A stretch of DNA of 6,520 bases from Microtetraspora glauca. GTDB lineage: Bacteria; Actinomycetota; Actinomycetes; Streptomycetales; Streptomycetaceae. Below the pieces are notes generated by a model. It was not told where the DNA came from. It searched no databases and saw nothing but the letters and a program-made list of their open reading frames with translations. A program made the translations under genes and the position numbers. The stretch spans positions 1 to 6,520 of the forward strand of contig JOFO01000104.1 in assembly GCA_000721275.1 (NCBI GenBank). The letters are read 5' to 3'. Positions 1 through 6,353 of the stretch are shown here, piece by piece; within the stretch, counting starts at the first letter, position 1; every line of letters starts with the position of its first letter.

Positions 1-43
1 TACTGCAGGGGGGACCCTGTGGGAGAGTAGGACGCCGCCGAAC
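1..43 (+). rRNA. rrf: 5S ribosomal RNA, 3' end (partial)
   Basis: These bases match the 3' third of a bacterial 5S rRNA. They contain the helix IV arms (CAGGGGGG/ACCCTG), the conserved GGGAGAGTAGGACG segment of loop E and helix V, and a GCCGCCGAAC end that would pair with the missing 5' end. The 5' part of the gene lies left of the window. It is therefore the last gene of an rRNA operon read on the plus strand, followed 12 bases later by a terminator hairpin. The identification is by comparison with remembered actinobacterial 5S sequences, and the exact mature end is uncertain by a few bases. Confidence 0.93.
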
Positions 44-55
44 AATCATTGTGGG

Positions 56-87
56 AAAGCCCCGCACCTTCTGGTGCGGGGCTTTTC
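56..87 (+). terminator. Intrinsic terminator of the rRNA operon
   Basis: A perfect 13-bp stem (AAAGCCCCGCACC at 56-68 with its complement at 73-85) encloses a four-base loop, TTCT. The descending arm ends in TTTT (83-86), the U tract of a factor-independent terminator. It sits directly after the 5S rRNA, so it most likely ends the rRNA operon transcript. The flanking A and T runs pair symmetrically, so it could also stop leftward transcription. Confidence 0.93.
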
Positions 88-122
88 TGCGTTCCCGGGA
101 CGGTAGGGGGCGTCCAAAGGAA

Positions 123-157
123 CGGCGCCCGCCCTCCTCTTCGGAGGGCGGGCGCCG
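123..157 (-). terminator. Hairpin terminator of the minus-strand membrane-protein gene
   Basis: A perfect 15-bp, almost entirely G/C stem (123-137 with 143-157) has a five-base loop, TCTTC. It begins 15 bases past the stop codon of the minus-strand gene at 172. It lacks a U run in either direction (TT, then CC, on the minus strand), which is common for Streptomyces terminators. It may also act as a backup barrier for read-through from the rRNA operon. The structure is certain and the function is inferred. Confidence 0.78.
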
Positions 158-171
158 TCGTGGGGCCGGGG

Positions 172-1329
172 TCAGGAGGTCTCTGAGGCGGCCTTGATGA
201 GTTCCACGTCCAGGGCCTCGCGGCGGATGCGCTGGTCCACGTACAGGAGGACCGAGACGCCGGCCGCGACCGGGTACGTGAGGGCGCTGCCGACGACGCC
301 GCCGACGGCCATCACGATGAGGTACGTCCAGCTGAGGTCAGAACCCGCGGGGAGGCCGTCCAGAGCGAAGGCAACCGCCGTGAACGGGATCGTCAGCACC
401 ATCGTGAAGACCATGATGAGGAGCTGGGTCAGCAGCGTGATGCCGAAGACGCGCCACCAGACGCCGTCGACCAGCTTCGCGGAACGCTTCAGCGCCGGGA
501 CGATGCCCTGGCGCTCCAGCATCAGGGCCGGGGACGCCAGGCTGAAGCGGATCAGCAGCCAGACCACGGCCACGAAGGCCGCCGTACCGCCGAAGAACGC
601 CAGCGTCGCGCCGCCCGCGCCGCCCAGGAGCAGGCCCGGGAGCATCGCCACGAACGCGAGGGCGCCCGCGCCCAGCGGCAGCGCCAGGGACAGGAGCAGC
701 AGCTGCGGCAGCCGGGGGCCGGCCTCCCGCCACGCCTCCCCGAGCGTCACCGGACGGCCCAGGATCGCACGGCTCACCACGATCGTCAGCAGGGCGCTGA
801 CGAGGACCGACGCGCCCACGGAGAGCAGCATCGTCGGCACCAGCTCGGTGAAGGACGCCCGGAGGTACCCGGACAGCGCCTCCAGCTGCTCCGCCGGACT
901 GGCGTCCGCGTGCAGGGCGGGCGGCTCCGTCGCCAGATAGCGCTGCACGAACACCAGGGCGGTCTGAGTGGCCACGGCCACCGGCACCGTCACCGACAGC
1001 ACCGTCCGCCAGTGGCGGCGGAGAATCGTCACCGCGGCGTCCAGGATCTCGCCCACGCCCAGCGGGCGCAGCGGGATCACCCCCGGCTTCGGGGCCGGCG
1101 GGCCGCCGCGGCCGCGCTGCGGAGGCGTACCCCAGGCGCGGCCGGGGGCCGGCGGGCGGGAGCCGCCCGGAGTCGGTGGGGTCCAGCGGCCGGCGGGCGG
1201 CTGCTCCTCGGACCACTGGGGAGCGGAGTCCTTCGGCTCCGGCGGCTCGGGCTGCCCGGGGATCACGGGGCCGTCCTGGCCGTCGGAAGGGGCGGATCCG
1301 GGCGAGTTCCGGCCCGGAGAGTCGTTCAC
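172..1329 (-). CDS. Multi-pass integral membrane protein with proline-rich N-terminus, function unknown
   Basis: The 385-residue product is probably a polytopic cytoplasmic-membrane protein. Residues 1 to about 85 are rich in Pro, Gly, Ser and Glu and look disordered. A conserved-looking stretch, IPLRPLGVGEILDAAV (85-100), resembles the opening of a large actinobacterial family whose members are often annotated as having a glycerophosphodiester-phosphodiesterase-type membrane domain. No catalytic domain is present. Hydrophobic segments follow at roughly 108-130, 163-188, 207-258 (probably two spans), 294-322 and 335-362, giving about six helices, and the tail (365-385) is charged. I chose the GTG at 1329 because GAGGTGG lies six bases upstream and because the frame upstream of it, which opens at 1593, reads as non-conserved Arg/Pro-rich sequence. 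The gene is convergent with the rRNA operon and divergent from mtrA. An uncharacterised integral membrane protein occupies this place in other streptomycetes, from memory. Its role is unknown. Confidence 0.85.
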   Translation of the reverse strand: MNDSPGRNSPGSAPSDGQDGPVIPGQPEPPEPKDSAPQWSEEQPPAGRWTPPTPGGSRPPAPGRAWGTPPQRGRGGPPAPKPGVIPLRPLGVGEILDAAVTILRRHWRTVLSVTVPVAVATQTALVFVQRYLATEPPALHADASPAEQLEALSGYLRASFTELVPTMLLSVGASVLVSALLTIVVSRAILGRPVTLGEAWREAGPRLPQLLLLSLALPLGAGALAFVAMLPGLLLGGAGGATLAFFGGTAAFVAVVWLLIRFSLASPALMLERQGIVPALKRSAKLVDGVWWRVFGITLLTQLLIMVFTMVLTIPFTAVAFALDGLPAGSDLSWTYLIVMAVGGVVGSALTYPVAAGVSVLLYVDQRIRREALDVELIKAASETS

Positions 1330-1335
1330 GGTCGT

Positions 1336-1342
1336 CCACCTC
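1336..1342 (-). promoter_or_regulatory. Ribosome binding site deciding the GTG start of the membrane-protein gene
   Basis: Read on the minus strand, GAGGTGG ends six bases before the GTG at 1329-1327. It is a good match to the anti-Shine-Dalgarno complement. I did not examine the alternative starts further upstream, including the frame opening at 1593, for comparable sites. Confidence 0.7.
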
Positions 1343-1454
1343 GGCGGATTGGGTCGCGGTGCCGGTCGGCGAACCGGCTCGGTCACGGCGGCCGTCCCAC
1401 GGTCGGGCGGCGGGCCGGCTGCCATCGTGTCATGCGGGACCCCGGCGCGGACCT

Positions 1455-1515
1455 GGCCGGAACCCACCTTCGTACAGGAGCACGAAGGTGGTGCCGGAAC
1501 GTGGGCGTTCCGGCC
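1455..1515. repeat. Cluster of mutually exclusive inverted repeats
   Basis: Three pairings overlap. Hairpin A has a perfect 10-bp stem, CCACCTTCGT (1464-1473) with ACGAAGGTGG (1482-1491), and an eight-base loop. Hairpin B has a 9-bp stem, GCCGGAACG (1493-1501) with CGTTCCGGC (1506-1514), and a TGGG loop. A longer-range 9-bp pairing joins GGCCGGAAC (1455-1463) with GTTCCGGCC (1507-1515); it encloses hairpin A and excludes hairpin B. GCCGGAAC thus occurs twice directly and once inverted. On the minus strand the cluster lies about 125-185 bases upstream of the membrane-protein start. On the plus strand it lies about 170-230 bases before mtrA. It could be a regulator-binding array, an RNA switch or a promoter-region barrier, and the sequence alone does not decide. 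Confidence 0.6.
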
Positions 1516-1631
1516 CGCGCGGGGTACGGTTCTCGGCGACCGCGGGGGCACGGGGGGTGCAGTCGTTACTGGCGGCGGGACGCGCGGACACACGGAGTCA
1601 GGGGGCTCCTCCGAAGCGTCGTCGCAGGTCA

Positions 1632-1645
1632 GTGAGGTATCTCAC
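1632..1645. promoter_or_regulatory. Short palindrome upstream of mtrA, possible operator
   Basis: GTGAG (1632-1636), a GTAT spacer and CTCAC (1641-1645) form a perfect 5-bp inverted repeat centred about 48 bases upstream of the mtrA ATG. The position suits a repressor or autoregulatory site near the transcription start. It does not look like the direct-repeat site reported for MtrA itself. The repeat is short enough to arise by chance, so the functional call is tentative. Confidence 0.35.
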
Positions 1646-1675
1646 CAGCCGCCTTGAGACTGATACGGAAATGGG

Positions 1676-1690
1676 ATGATGTCGATATGA
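1676..1690 (+). other. Five-codon reading frame (Met-Met-Ser-Ile-stop) overlapping the mtrA start
   Basis: ATG ATG TCG ATA TGA lies immediately before mtrA in another frame, and its stop TGA overlaps the mtrA ATG as ATGA (1687-1690). A further ATG at 1671 is followed by GGA and TGA. Such a stop-start overlap can couple translation of a leader frame to the next gene. It may also only be the remnant of a longer mtrA N-terminus: from memory, other streptomycetes annotate MtrA beginning MMSF before MKGR, which would need one more base here. Confidence 0.35.
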
Positions 1691-2364
1691 AGGGACGCGT
1701 TCTCGTCGTCGACGACGACACCGCACTGGCCGAGATGCTCGGGATCGTGCTCAAGGGTGAAGGGTTCGAGCCGTCGTTCGTCGCGGACGGCGACAAGGCT
1801 CTCGCCGCATTCCGGGAGGCCAAGCCGGACCTGGTGCTGCTGGACCTCATGCTGCCCGGACGGGACGGCATCGAGGTGTGCCGGCTCATCAGGGCCGAGT
1901 CCGGTGTGCCCATCGTGATGCTGACGGCGAAGAGCGACACCGTCGACGTCGTCGTCGGGCTGGAGTCCGGCGCCGACGACTACATCGTCAAGCCGTTCAA
2001 GCCGAAGGAGCTCGTCGCCCGCATCCGGGCGCGGCTGCGCCGCTCCGAGGAGCCCGCGCCGGAACAGCTCACCATCGGCGACCTCGTCATCGACGTCGCC
2101 GGACACTCCGTGAAGCGGGACGGGCAGTCGATCGCGCTGACGCCCCTGGAGTTCGACCTCCTCGTGGCGCTGGCCCGCAAGCCGTGGCAGGTGTTCACCC
2201 GCGAGGTGCTCCTGGAGCAGGTCTGGGGCTACCGGCACGCCGCCGACACCCGGCTCGTCAACGTGCACGTCCAGCGGCTCCGGTCGAAGGTCGAGAAGGA
2301 CCCCGAGCGCCCCGAGATCGTGGTGACCGTCCGGGGCGTCGGCTACAAGGCGGGACCGAGCTGA
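1687..2364 (+). CDS. mtrA: MtrA, OmpR/PhoB-family response regulator
   Basis: This 225-residue DNA-binding regulator has the usual length for MtrA. The receiver domain (about 2-115) has the acidic pocket D9-D11, the phosphate-accepting D53 in LLDLMLPG, T80 and K102. The winged-helix output domain (about 125-222) includes LTPLEFDLLVAL, TREVLLEQVWGY and the recognition helix around TRLVNVHVQRLR. Similarity to mycobacterial MtrA is high throughout, notably KPFKPKELVAR and the VRGVGYKAGP ending. In actinobacteria MtrA is phosphorylated by MtrB and controls genes of cell-wall remodelling, division and, in Streptomyces, development and antibiotic production. I chose ATG 1687 because it matches where homologues begin (MKGRVLVVDDD) and has GGGA ten bases upstream. 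A TTG at 1654 would add an 11-residue extension unlike the family. The gene starts the mtrA-mtrB-lpqB operon, with mtrB one base downstream. Confidence 0.98.
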   Translation: MKGRVLVVDDDTALAEMLGIVLKGEGFEPSFVADGDKALAAFREAKPDLVLLDLMLPGRDGIEVCRLIRAESGVPIVMLTAKSDTVDVVVGLESGADDYIVKPFKPKELVARIRARLRRSEEPAPEQLTIGDLVIDVAGHSVKRDGQSIALTPLEFDLLVALARKPWQVFTREVLLEQVWGYRHAADTRLVNVHVQRLRSKVEKDPERPEIVVTVRGVGYKAGPS

Positions 2365-2365
2365 C

Positions 2366-4354
2366 ATGAACAGGGGCAGTGCTGCTCCGGAGTCCCCTGA
2401 CCCCGGGGGCCGTACGGGGCGGGCTGCCGGACCGGGGCGGGGGGGCCCGCGTACCGGCCGCCTCACGGGCGCCGAACGGCTCCTCCAGGACGGGACGCCG
2501 GGAGGCAGGTTCTTCCGGATCGTCGCCCGGCTCGTGCGCCGGCCGCTGCTGCCCGCCGTACGCCTGTGGCGGCGCAACATCCAGCTGCGGGTCGTCGCCG
2601 GCACCCTCCTGATGTCCCTCGGCGTGGTGCTGCTGCTGGGCCTGGTCGTCATCGGGCAGGTCCGCAACGGTCTCCTCGAGACCAAGGAGAAGGCCGCCCA
2701 GATCCAGGCCGCCGGCGGATTCTCCGCCGCGCAGGACCGGGCCGCCACCACCCCGCCGACCCCCGGCCAGGACGGCGTACGCGCCGGAGCGTCGGTGAAC
2801 TGGCGCTCCACGCTCGTGGAGCAGCTCGCCAGCGGTGGCCAGAACGCGTTCAACGTGGTGGCGCTCTCGCTGGACTCCAGCGACACCGCGAGCCGCGGCG
2901 CCCGCGCCTCCGGCGAGGTCGACCCCACGCGGTCCGTCCCGCTCGCCCTGCGGCACTCGGTGGCGCAGGGCAACACCCCGTTCCAGAAGTTCGGGCGCAT
3001 CCACTACACCAGCGACAAGCCGTCCGAGCCGGGGCTCGTGATCGGCAAACGGCTCAACGACGCCGAGGGCAAGCAGTACGAGCTGTACTACCTCTTCCCG
3101 CTCACCCAGGAGGAGGACTCCCTCGACCTCGTCAAGACGACCCTGGCGACCGCCGGGCTCTTCGTCGTCGTGCTGCTCGGAGCCATCTCCTGGTTCGTGG
3201 TGCGGCAGGTCGTCACCCCCGTACGCATGGCCGCCGGGATCGCCGAACGGCTCTCCGCCGGCCGCCTCCAGGAACGGATGAAGGTCACCGGCGAGGACGA
3301 CATCGCGCGCCTCGGCGAGGCGTTCAACAAGATGGCGTCCAACCTCCAGCTGAAGATCCAGCAGCTGGAGGAGCTGTCGCGGATGCAGCGGCGGTTCGTC
3401 TCCGACGTCTCCCACGAACTGCGGACCCCGCTCACCACCGTCCGGATGGCGGCCGACGTCATCCACGAGGCCCGCGCCGACTTCGACCCCGTCACCGCCC
3501 GGTCCGCGGAACTCCTCGGCGACCAGCTCGACCGCTTCGAGTCGCTGCTCTCCGACCTGCTGGAGATCAGCCGCTTCGACGCCGGCGCCGCCGCCCTGGA
3601 GGCCGAACCGATCGACCTGCGGCAGGTCGTACGCCGGGTCATCGGCGGCGCCGAGCCGCTGGCCGAACGGAAGGGCACCCGGATCGTCGTCGTCGGCGAC
3701 GAGCAGCCCGTGGTCGCCGAGGCGGACGCCCGCCGCGTCGAGCGCGTGCTGCGGAACCTCGTCGTCAACGCCGTCGAGCACGGCGAGGGCCGCGACGTCG
3801 TCGTGAAGCTCGCCGCGGCCGGCGGGGCCGTCGCCGTCGCCGTACGCGACTACGGCGTCGGCCTGAAGCCGGGCGAGGCCACCCGGGTCTTCAACCGCTT
3901 CTGGCGGGCCGACCCGGCACGCGCGCGTACCACCGGCGGCACCGGCCTCGGCCTGTCCATCGCCGTCGAGGACGCACGGCTGCACGGCGGCTGGCTCCAG
4001 GCGTGGGGCGAACCCGGCGGCGGCTCCCAGTTCCGGCTGACGCTGCCCCGGACCGCCGACGAGCCGCTGCGGGGCTCCCCGATACCGCTGGAGCCCGACG
4101 ACTCGCGGCGCAACCGGGAACAGGCCGCCGGCGGCCGGACCGCGACCGTACCGGCCCAGCCGGCCGGCGAACGGCCCGCGCTGCCCGTGCCGCCCCGGAT
4201 CCCGGCCCCGCCGGCGGCCGTCGACCCGGCGGCGCTGCCCGGCAGCGGCGCCCGGGTGGTCGCCCGCACGGCGGCGGACACGGACACCGGCCACGGCACG
4301 GGCCCGGGCACGGAGGGGAACGCGGAGCGGGAGGACGGCACACGTGAGCGCTGA
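2366..4354 (+). CDS. mtrB: MtrB, membrane sensor histidine kinase
   Basis: This 662-residue partner kinase of MtrA is longer than the roughly 567-residue mycobacterial protein because of extensions at both ends. Residues 1-70 are a basic, Gly/Pro-rich cytoplasmic tail. The first membrane helix is about 74-99, the extracytoplasmic sensor region about 100-258 and the second helix about 259-281. A HAMP domain (about 278-333) and a short coiled linker follow. The dimerisation domain carries H350 in FVSDVSHELRTP. The ATPase domain (about 455-562) has an N box with N464/N468, DYGVG (495-499), an F box NRFWR and GGTGLGL (524-530). Residues 563-662 form a Pro/Ala/Arg-rich, apparently disordered tail. 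All catalytic motifs are intact, and the protein contains no cysteine. The ATG lies one base after the mtrA stop, implying co-transcription, and the last 11 bases overlap lpqB. The exact start is less certain because the N-terminus is poorly conserved. Confidence 0.97.
   Translation: MNRGSAAPESPDPGGRTGRAAGPGRGGPRTGRLTGAERLLQDGTPGGRFFRIVARLVRRPLLPAVRLWRRNIQLRVVAGTLLMSLGVVLLLGLVVIGQVRNGLLETKEKAAQIQAAGGFSAAQDRAATTPPTPGQDGVRAGASVNWRSTLVEQLASGGQNAFNVVALSLDSSDTASRGARASGEVDPTRSVPLALRHSVAQGNTPFQKFGRIHYTSDKPSEPGLVIGKRLNDAEGKQYELYYLFPLTQEEDSLDLVKTTLATAGLFVVVLLGAISWFVVRQVVTPVRMAAGIAERLSAGRLQERMKVTGEDDIARLGEAFNKMASNLQLKIQQLEELSRMQRRFVSDVSHELRTPLTTVRMAADVIHEARADFDPVTARSAELLGDQLDRFESLLSDLLEISRFDAGAAALEAEPIDLRQVVRRVIGGAEPLAERKGTRIVVVGDEQPVVAEADARRVERVLRNLVVNAVEHGEGRDVVVKLAAAGGAVAVAVRDYGVGLKPGEATRVFNRFWRADPARARTTGGTGLGLSIAVEDARLHGGWLQAWGEPGGGSQFRLTLPRTADEPLRGSPIPLEPDDSRRNREQAAGGRTATVPAQPAGERPALPVPPRIPAPPAAVDPAALPGSGARVVARTAADTDTGHGTGPGTEGNAEREDGTRER
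4329..4335 (+). promoter_or_regulatory. Ribosome binding site of lpqB inside the mtrB coding end
   Basis: GGGAGGA ends eight bases before the GTG at 4344, and both lie inside the last codons of mtrB. It fixes the lpqB start and supports independent initiation in addition to any coupling through the 11-base overlap. Confidence 0.75.
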
Positions 4355-6221
4355 CGCGCGACGGCGGACGGGGCGGGGACGGCACGGGCGGACGCTGGTG
4401 CTCACCGTCTGCGGCGGGCTCCTGGCGGCGGGCTGCGCCACCATGCCCGACAGCGGCGAAGTCCAGGCGGTCCGGGGCGCCAACCCCGGCGACTCGCAGG
4501 TGCGGGTCTACGCCGTCGCCCCCCGCGACAACGCCAACCCGGACGACATCGTCGACGGCTTCCTGGAGGCCATGACCAGTGACGACCCCGGCTTCTCGAC
4601 CGCCCGCAAGTACCTGACCGAGCGGGCCGCCGCGACCTGGAAGCCCGAGCAGAGCATCACCGTGCTCGCCACCGCGCCCGACCGCCGCCCCGCCGACCGC
4701 AACGCGGACCCCGAGACCCACGGGCGCGCGTACCCGATCTCCGGCCGGATGATCGCGACGGTCGACGGCCGGCGCACCTACCGGGCGACCAGCCCCACCG
4801 AGTACGCGCAGGCCATCCACGTCGTCCAGGAACCCGCCGCCAACGGCAAGGACAAGGAGTGGCGGATCGACAGCCTGCCCTCCGGGCTCGTCCTCGGCGA
4901 GGCCGACTTCCTGCGGAACTACCGCTCCGTCAACAAGTACTACTTCGCCTCCGGGGAGGACCTGCTCGTCGCCGACCCCGTCTACATCCGGCAGCGGCAG
5001 GACCCCGTCACCCGGATGGACCCGGTGACGCAGACCGTGAAGGCGCTCCTGGAGGGGCCGACGCACTGGCTGCGGCAGGTCGTCGACTCGCCCTTCCCGT
5101 CCGGCACCGGGCTGCGCAAGGGCGTCACCACCCTGACCACCGACGACCAGTCGACGCTCCGGGTGCCGCTCGACGTGAAGTCCGACCGGTTCGGCGGCGA
5201 GGTGTGCCGCAGGCTCGCGGCGCAGCTCCTGGTCACGCTCGGCGACCTGCCGTCCGTACGGGTCGACCAGGTGGAGCTCCAGGACGTGAACGGCGACGCC
5301 GTGTGCCGGCTCGGGAAGGGGCAGGCGGCCGACTTCCAGGCCGTCAGGGACACCGGACACGCCGAGATCCCGTACTTCCTCGACGAGGCCGGACGCATGC
5401 TGGCGCTCGGCCCGGCCGCGAAGGACGCCGCCCCGCCGGACCCGGCGCCGGTGCCGGGCCCGCTCGGCAAGGGCGACGTGCCGCTCGGCTCCGTCGCCGT
5501 CACCCGCGACGGGACCCGCGCGGCCGGAGTGTCCCGGGACGGCTCCTCGCTCCACGTGTCGTCGATCACCGCCGAGCAGGAACCGCACCCGCCCGTGTTC
5601 AAGAGCGCCGCCGCCCCCACGGCACGGCAGGAGGACCGGCTCTCGCAGCCCAGCTGGGACGGGCGCGGCGACCTGTGGATCGCCGACCGGGCCCGCGGCC
5701 ACCAGCGGCTGGTCGTCGTGCCCGACGGCACCGGCAAGTGGATCGAGGTCCGCACGCCGTGGCTGACGGAGGACACCCGCGTCGAATCGCTGCGCGTCTC
5801 GGCGGACGGCGTGCGGATGGCGCTGCTCATCACCCGCGACGGGCGGACCACACTCCAGATCGGCCGGATCGAACGGGAGGACGGCGCCGACGCGGAGATC
5901 GTGTCCGTCGTGGAGCTCCAGGACGCCGCGCCGCGCATGGAGTCCGTGTCCTCGGTCTCCTGGGCCGGCCCGAGCCGGCTCGTCGTCGTCGGCCGCGAGG
6001 CCGGCGGCGTCCAGCAGATCCGCTACCTCCAGACCGACGGCTCCACCTCCGCGAGCTCGGTGCTGCCGGGCCTCAACGGGGTCCTGGCGGTGACCGCGCC
6101 GTACCAGGAGAACGCGCCGCTGATCGCCGCCTCCGGCAACGACGGCATCGTGCGGCTGATGCCGGGGGCGAACTGGCAGCCGGTGGTGAAGTCGGGGACC
6201 GGGCCTGTCTATCCCGGGTAG
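4344..6221 (+). CDS. lpqB: LpqB, lipoprotein of the MtrAB signalling unit
   Basis: The 625-residue product is exported and lipid-anchored. The N-terminus is basic (RRRTGRGRHGR), then hydrophobic (LVLTVCGGLLAAGC), with the lipobox LAAGC placing the modified cysteine at residue 31. The mature part follows the LpqB architecture: an N-terminal segment of about 40-200 (NPDDIVDGFLEAM, LTERAAATWKP), a GerMN-type domain at about 200-330 (YYFASGEDLLVADPV, VKALLEGPTHWLR), and a C-terminal beta-propeller-like region of about 340-620 with repeated strand and Ser/Trp-Asp-type turns (SQPSWDGRGDLWIADR, VSSVSWAGPSRLVVVG). Mycobacterial LpqB binds the MtrB sensor domain and modulates MtrA phosphorylation. The same role is inferred here from operon position. 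Besides C23 and C31 the only cysteines are near 287 and 320, so a single disulphide in the GerMN region is possible. The GTG start is supported by a strong upstream ribosome site and overlaps mtrB by 11 bases. Confidence 0.96.
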   Translation: MSADARRRTGRGRHGRTLVLTVCGGLLAAGCATMPDSGEVQAVRGANPGDSQVRVYAVAPRDNANPDDIVDGFLEAMTSDDPGFSTARKYLTERAAATWKPEQSITVLATAPDRRPADRNADPETHGRAYPISGRMIATVDGRRTYRATSPTEYAQAIHVVQEPAANGKDKEWRIDSLPSGLVLGEADFLRNYRSVNKYYFASGEDLLVADPVYIRQRQDPVTRMDPVTQTVKALLEGPTHWLRQVVDSPFPSGTGLRKGVTTLTTDDQSTLRVPLDVKSDRFGGEVCRRLAAQLLVTLGDLPSVRVDQVELQDVNGDAVCRLGKGQAADFQAVRDTGHAEIPYFLDEAGRMLALGPAAKDAAPPDPAPVPGPLGKGDVPLGSVAVTRDGTRAAGVSRDGSSLHVSSITAEQEPHPPVFKSAAAPTARQEDRLSQPSWDGRGDLWIADRARGHQRLVVVPDGTGKWIEVRTPWLTEDTRVESLRVSADGVRMALLITRDGRTTLQIGRIEREDGADAEIVSVVELQDAAPRMESVSSVSWAGPSRLVVVGREAGGVQQIRYLQTDGSTSASSVLPGLNGVLAVTAPYQENAPLIAASGNDGIVRLMPGANWQPVVKSGTGPVYPG

Positions 6222-6306
6222 TGGGCTGCCGGGGTCCCGGTAGTGGCCTGCCGGGGCCTCGGTAGCGGCTCGGCTTGGCGGGTCCTCGGTAGCGGCTCGC
6301 CGGCTC
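6217..6306. repeat. Four-copy degenerate tandem repeat starting on the lpqB stop codon
   Basis: Units begin with GGTAGTGG or GGTAGCGG at 6217, 6239, 6261 and 6288, giving lengths of 22, 22 and 27 bases and a partial fourth of about 19. The first two units differ at only a few positions (GGCTGCCGGGG versus GCCTGCCGGGG cores). Units three and four share GGTAGCGGCTCG. The lpqB stop TAG is the TAG of unit one, so the array looks like serial duplication of the gene's 3' edge. No function is evident. It lies in the presumed 3' untranslated region, upstream of a hairpin. Confidence 0.75.
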
Positions 6307-6309
6307 TGT

Positions 6310-6345
6310 GCGGGCCCGTGGCGTGCCTTTCCGCCGCGGGCCCGC
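6310..6345 (+). terminator. Long hairpin, probable terminator of the mtrAB-lpqB operon
   Basis: A 14-bp stem (6310-6323 with 6332-6345, one G-T wobble at 6319/6336) has an eight-base loop, TGCCTTTC. It stands 88 bases after the lpqB stop. Each arm contains the self-complementary core CGGGCCCG. There is no U run after it, which is usual for Streptomyces hairpin terminators. It is the only strong stem I found between lpqB and comF. Confidence 0.6.
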
Positions 6346-6353
6346 TCGTTGCG

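Larger units (their letters stand above)
1330..1686. other. Divergent intergenic region with no convincing gene
   Basis: These 357 bases separate the GTG of the minus-strand membrane-protein gene from the mtrA ATG and must hold the promoters of both transcripts. Open frames crossing the region give Arg/Gly/Pro-rich products without recognisable domains, so I call none of them. I see no pair of -10 and -35 hexamers strong enough to mark. The structured part lies at 1455-1515 and a short palindrome at 1632-1645; both are listed separately. An MtrA autoregulatory site would be expected here, but I could not identify a clear repeat of its reported GTAAC-like half-site. Confidence 0.6.

Noticed and set aside
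1330..1593. An N-terminal extension of the minus-strand membrane protein by 88 residues
   Set aside because: The extension is Arg/Pro-rich and crosses the hairpin cluster. The GTG at 1329 has a well-placed ribosome site and matches where a disordered tail would begin.
1176..1679. Plus-strand open frames across the divergent gap (also 910-1635 and 968-1657)
   Set aside because: They overlap the membrane-protein gene in antisense, have biased Arg/Gly/Pro composition and show no domain.
1654..1686. A TTG start adding 11 residues to MtrA
   Set aside because: The added residues are unlike the family, whose receiver domain begins within a few residues of KGRVLVVDDD.
2566..4347. A 593-codon plus-strand open frame inside mtrB
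   Set aside because: It is the alternate frame of mtrB, almost wholly Arg/Ala/Gly/Pro, with no independent start signal.
2258..4483. A 741-codon open frame on the minus strand opposite mtrB
   Set aside because: It is a shadow frame in GC-rich DNA: Arg/Gly/Pro-rich, without domains, and antisense to a kinase with every catalytic motif intact.
6217..6306. A CRISPR array
   Set aside because: The repeats are degenerate and directly adjoining, with no unique spacers and no cas genes nearby.
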